Shown here: positions 62,210 through 64,000 of the stretch, piece by piece
How the letters are laid out: every line of letters starts with the position of its first letter
Position numbering within the stretch: position 1 is the stretch's first letter
From: Ensifer adhaerens
GTDB taxonomy: Bacteria; Pseudomonadota; Alphaproteobacteria; Rhizobiales; Rhizobiaceae
Assembly: GCF_001270265.1 (NCBI RefSeq)
Contig: NZ_LGAP01000009.1
Location: 1 to 64,000 of the forward strand
Direction: 5' to 3'
Length of the DNA stretch: 64,000 bases
Program-made: the position numbers and the translations under genes
Notes under the pieces: model-generated
What the model was told of the DNA's origin: nothing
What the model saw: only the letters and a program-made list of their open reading frames with translations
The model's database searches: none

Positions 62210-63513
62210 CCGGCGAAGCGTTCCTGGCGTTTCTTGGCGAATACTGGCTGTCGATTACCGCGGTCTTCTGCCTGTTGTTGTTTTCCGCTTTCTTCTCGGG
62301 CTCCGAAACGGCGCTGACTGCGGCTTCGCGCTCGCGCATGCATTCGCTGGAGAACAACGGCGACGAGCGGGCGGGCATCGTCAATCGCCTGATCGAGCGC
62401 CGCGACAGGCTGATCGGCGCGCTGCTGATCGGCAACAATCTCGTCAACATTCTCGCCTCGTCCTTGGCGACGAGCCTGTTGATCGGCCTGCTCGGCAGTT
62501 CGGGCGTGGCGATCGCCACGGTCGTCATGACCGTGCTTTTGGTGATTTTCTCCGAAGTGCTGCCGAAGAGCTGGGCGATTGCGTCGCCGGATCGCTTCGC
62601 ACTTGCCGTCGCGCCGCTGGTTCGTCCTTTCGTCGCCGTGGTTGGGCCGCTTTCGAGCCTTGTCAACGGCATCGTTCGCCGCATCCTGTCGCTCTTCGGT
62701 GTCAGCCTTTCCTCCGAGATGTCGATGCTTTCGGCGCATGACGAACTGCGCGGCGCGGTCGACCTGCTGCATCGCGAAGGCTCGGTCATCAAGGCCGACC
62801 GGGATCGGCTCGGCGGTGTGCTCGATCTTGGGGAACTCGAGATCTCCGACATCATGATCCACCGCACCAACATGCGGGCGATCAATGCCGACGATCCGCC
62901 GGAAATCTGCGTGCGCGATATCCTGCAAAGCCCGTTCACGCGCTTGCCGCTGTGGCGGGGCGCCACCGACAACATCATCGGGGTGGTGCATTCCAAGGAT
63001 CTGCTGCGCGCGCTTGCAGAACCGGACGTCGAGCCCGAAAACCTCGACATCGTCAAGATCGCGCAGAAACCCTGGTTCGTTCCCGACACGACCAACCTCA
63101 AGGACCAGCTCAACGCCTTCCTGCGTCGCAAGCTGCATCTTGCCATCGTGGTCGACGAATATGGCCAGGTTCAGGGGCTGGTGACGCTCGAGGACATTCT
63201 GGAGGAGATCGTTGGTGATATCGCCGACGAGCACGACCTTGATATCCAGGGCGTTCGCCAGGAAGCCGACGGTTCGATCGTGGTCGATGGCTCGGTGCCG
63301 ATCCGCGACCTCAACCGCGCTCTCGACTGGTCGCTGCCCGATGAAGAGGCGACGACGGTCGCCGGTCTGGTGATCCACGAGTCGAAAAGCATCCCGGAGG
63401 AGCGTCAGGCCTTCACCTTCCACGGCAAGCGCTTCATCGTGATGAAGCGGGTGAAGAACCGGATCACGAAACTCAGGATCCGTCCGGCCGAGGACCAGAC
63501 GCCGATCGCCTGA
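62206..63513 (+). CDS. CNNM/CorC-type membrane protein with CBS domains
   Basis: A 435-residue protein of the HlyC/CorC group. A DUF21 (CNNM) domain with about four helices (residues 8-170) precedes two CBS domains (about 210-330) and a C-terminal CorC_HlyC domain. Relatives export magnesium or act in ion homeostasis; haemolysin function is only a historic name. It is translationally coupled to aroB (ATGA). Confidence 0.88.
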   Translation: MTGEAFLAFLGEYWLSITAVFCLLLFSAFFSGSETALTAASRSRMHSLENNGDERAGIVNRLIERRDRLIGALLIGNNLVNILASSLATSLLIGLLGSSGVAIATVVMTVLLVIFSEVLPKSWAIASPDRFALAVAPLVRPFVAVVGPLSSLVNGIVRRILSLFGVSLSSEMSMLSAHDELRGAVDLLHREGSVIKADRDRLGGVLDLGELEISDIMIHRTNMRAINADDPPEICVRDILQSPFTRLPLWRGATDNIIGVVHSKDLLRALAEPDVEPENLDIVKIAQKPWFVPDTTNLKDQLNAFLRRKLHLAIVVDEYGQVQGLVTLEDILEEIVGDIADEHDLDIQGVRQEADGSIVVDGSVPIRDLNRALDWSLPDEEATTVAGLVIHESKSIPEERQAFTFHGKRFIVMKRVKNRITKLRIRPAEDQTPIA

Positions 63514-63516
63514 TGC

Positions 63517-63798
63517 CTACCAGCGCGTCGGCTCGCCGGGGGCTGCCGGCTCCACCGCCAGCGCGTGCAGGCCGGCGTCGAGTTCGGGCTTCAACAGGTC
63601 GTTGATGGCGCGATGGCGCGCCACCCGGCTCATGCCGACAAAGGCCTCGGAAACAATGCGGATGCGCATATGGGTTTCGCCGCCGCCGTCGAAGTCCGGC
63701 TGATGGCCCGCATGCAGATGGCTTTCGTTGATCACGGCGAGCCGCTCGGGGTGGAAGGCGTCGGTCAATTTCTGTTCGATCGTGTCCCGCAGCGACAT
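63517..63798 (-). CDS. bolA: BolA-family protein
   Basis: A 93-residue protein. The BolA fold pattern, with VINESHLHAGH and the following GGGETHMRIRIVSEAFVGMS, is clear, including the His likely to bind an iron-sulfur cluster with a monothiol glutaredoxin. The start at 63798 gives MSLRDTIEQKLTDAFHP. It converges with the CorC gene and is divergent from a J-domain gene, an arrangement often seen in rhizobia. Confidence 0.9.
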   Translation of the reverse strand: MSLRDTIEQKLTDAFHPERLAVINESHLHAGHQPDFDGGGETHMRIRIVSEAFVGMSRVARHRAINDLLKPELDAGLHALAVEPAAPGEPTRW

Positions 63799-63950
63799 TC
63801 TTCCGTCCCATTTCCTTGGTTGCTGGGTGCCCTTGTGTTGGTCGGGTCCGGCAGCGCGGCCTTGGCGGCGCAAAATGCCCGCACAAAGCCAGCAACATTC
63901 CGCTTTGTCAATTCTTGTTGTGGCCCCGGCCAACCCCCATAATGAGCGCC

Positions 63951-64000
63951 ATGAGACTCGATTCAAAATACTTCGATCGCATTCGGACACGGCGCAAGGT
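63951..64000 (+). CDS. J-domain (DnaJ-like) protein, start only
   Basis: The reading MRLDSKYFDRIRTRRK runs into the window edge. The pattern fits the N-terminus of short J-domain proteins that lie next to bolA in rhizobia. Only 16 codons are inside, so the call is tentative; an in-frame ATG at 63942 is an alternative start. Confidence 0.4.
   Translation, partial: MRLDSKYFDRIRTRRK

Noticed and set aside
1-64000. CRISPR array, plasmid origin or phage structural genes
   Set aside because: No set of short direct repeats with unique spacers was noticed on reading, and no replication or capsid genes are recognised.

Overview
This is a chromosomal segment of an alphaproteobacterium of the Rhizobiales, very probably a Sinorhizobium/Ensifer relative. 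The evidence is the gene order rather than any single gene: eipA-chpT-receiver-ctrA-fliJ-sciP, a hut cluster whose lyase is the HutH2 type next to hutXWV, high GC, and short intergenic palindromes of the rhizobial type. No plasmid or phage backbone is visible. Only a transposase fragment at the left edge and a small patch beside a tRNA-Met look mobile.

Layout. (1) 1-8.4 kb: the start of an IS5-type transposase, a DMT exporter, purA, a large acidic membrane protein, rpoH, rluD, a small membrane protein and a TrmH-type RNA methyltransferase. (2) 8.5-14.9 kb: envelope and cell-cycle block, with a coiled-coil membrane protein, eipA, chpT, a degenerate single-domain receiver, ctrA, a FliJ-like gene, a small GNAT and sciP. 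(3) 15.4-21.5 kb: a LuxR regulator, mnmA, tRNA-Met, a short accessory patch with two hypotheticals and a Dam methylase remnant, a His-tailed DMT permease, a 48-residue membrane protein and a GNAT. (4) 21.5-28.8 kb: histidine/betaine cluster hutF-hutX-hutW-hutV-hutH-hutD on the minus strand, with hutC divergent. (5) 28.9-50.8 kb: a catabolic region. Two kinase-(M23-like)-aminotransferase trimodular proteins flank an aminotransferase, an N-formylglutamate amidohydrolase-like protein, a glutamine-synthetase-like ligase, an isochorismatase-like hydrolase, an RpiR regulator and a branched-chain-type ABC importer. After the second trimodular gene come regulators, an alcohol dehydrogenase and an M20 hydrolase. 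(6) 51-64 kb: a D,D-carboxypeptidase, a CobW GTPase, a two-component pair, tusA, an L,D-transpeptidase, accA, xerD, aroK-aroB, a CorC/HlyC protein, bolA and the start of a J-domain gene.

How the genes work together. ChpT passes phosphate to CtrA, SciP restrains CtrA, and the receiver between chpT and ctrA lacks key receiver residues, so it may be a non-canonical input. CtrA-like motifs and CcrM (GANTC) sites occur upstream of ctrA, sciP, eipA and a NarL-type regulator. The catabolic region fits uptake of an amine, amide or amino alcohol, its phosphorylation or gamma-glutamylation, then deamination. The trimodular proteins are the best candidates in this window for chemistry that has not been worked out.

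Limits: all functions are inferred from reading motifs in the sequence, and no database search was run. Start codons are chosen by ribosome binding sites and family length where stated.
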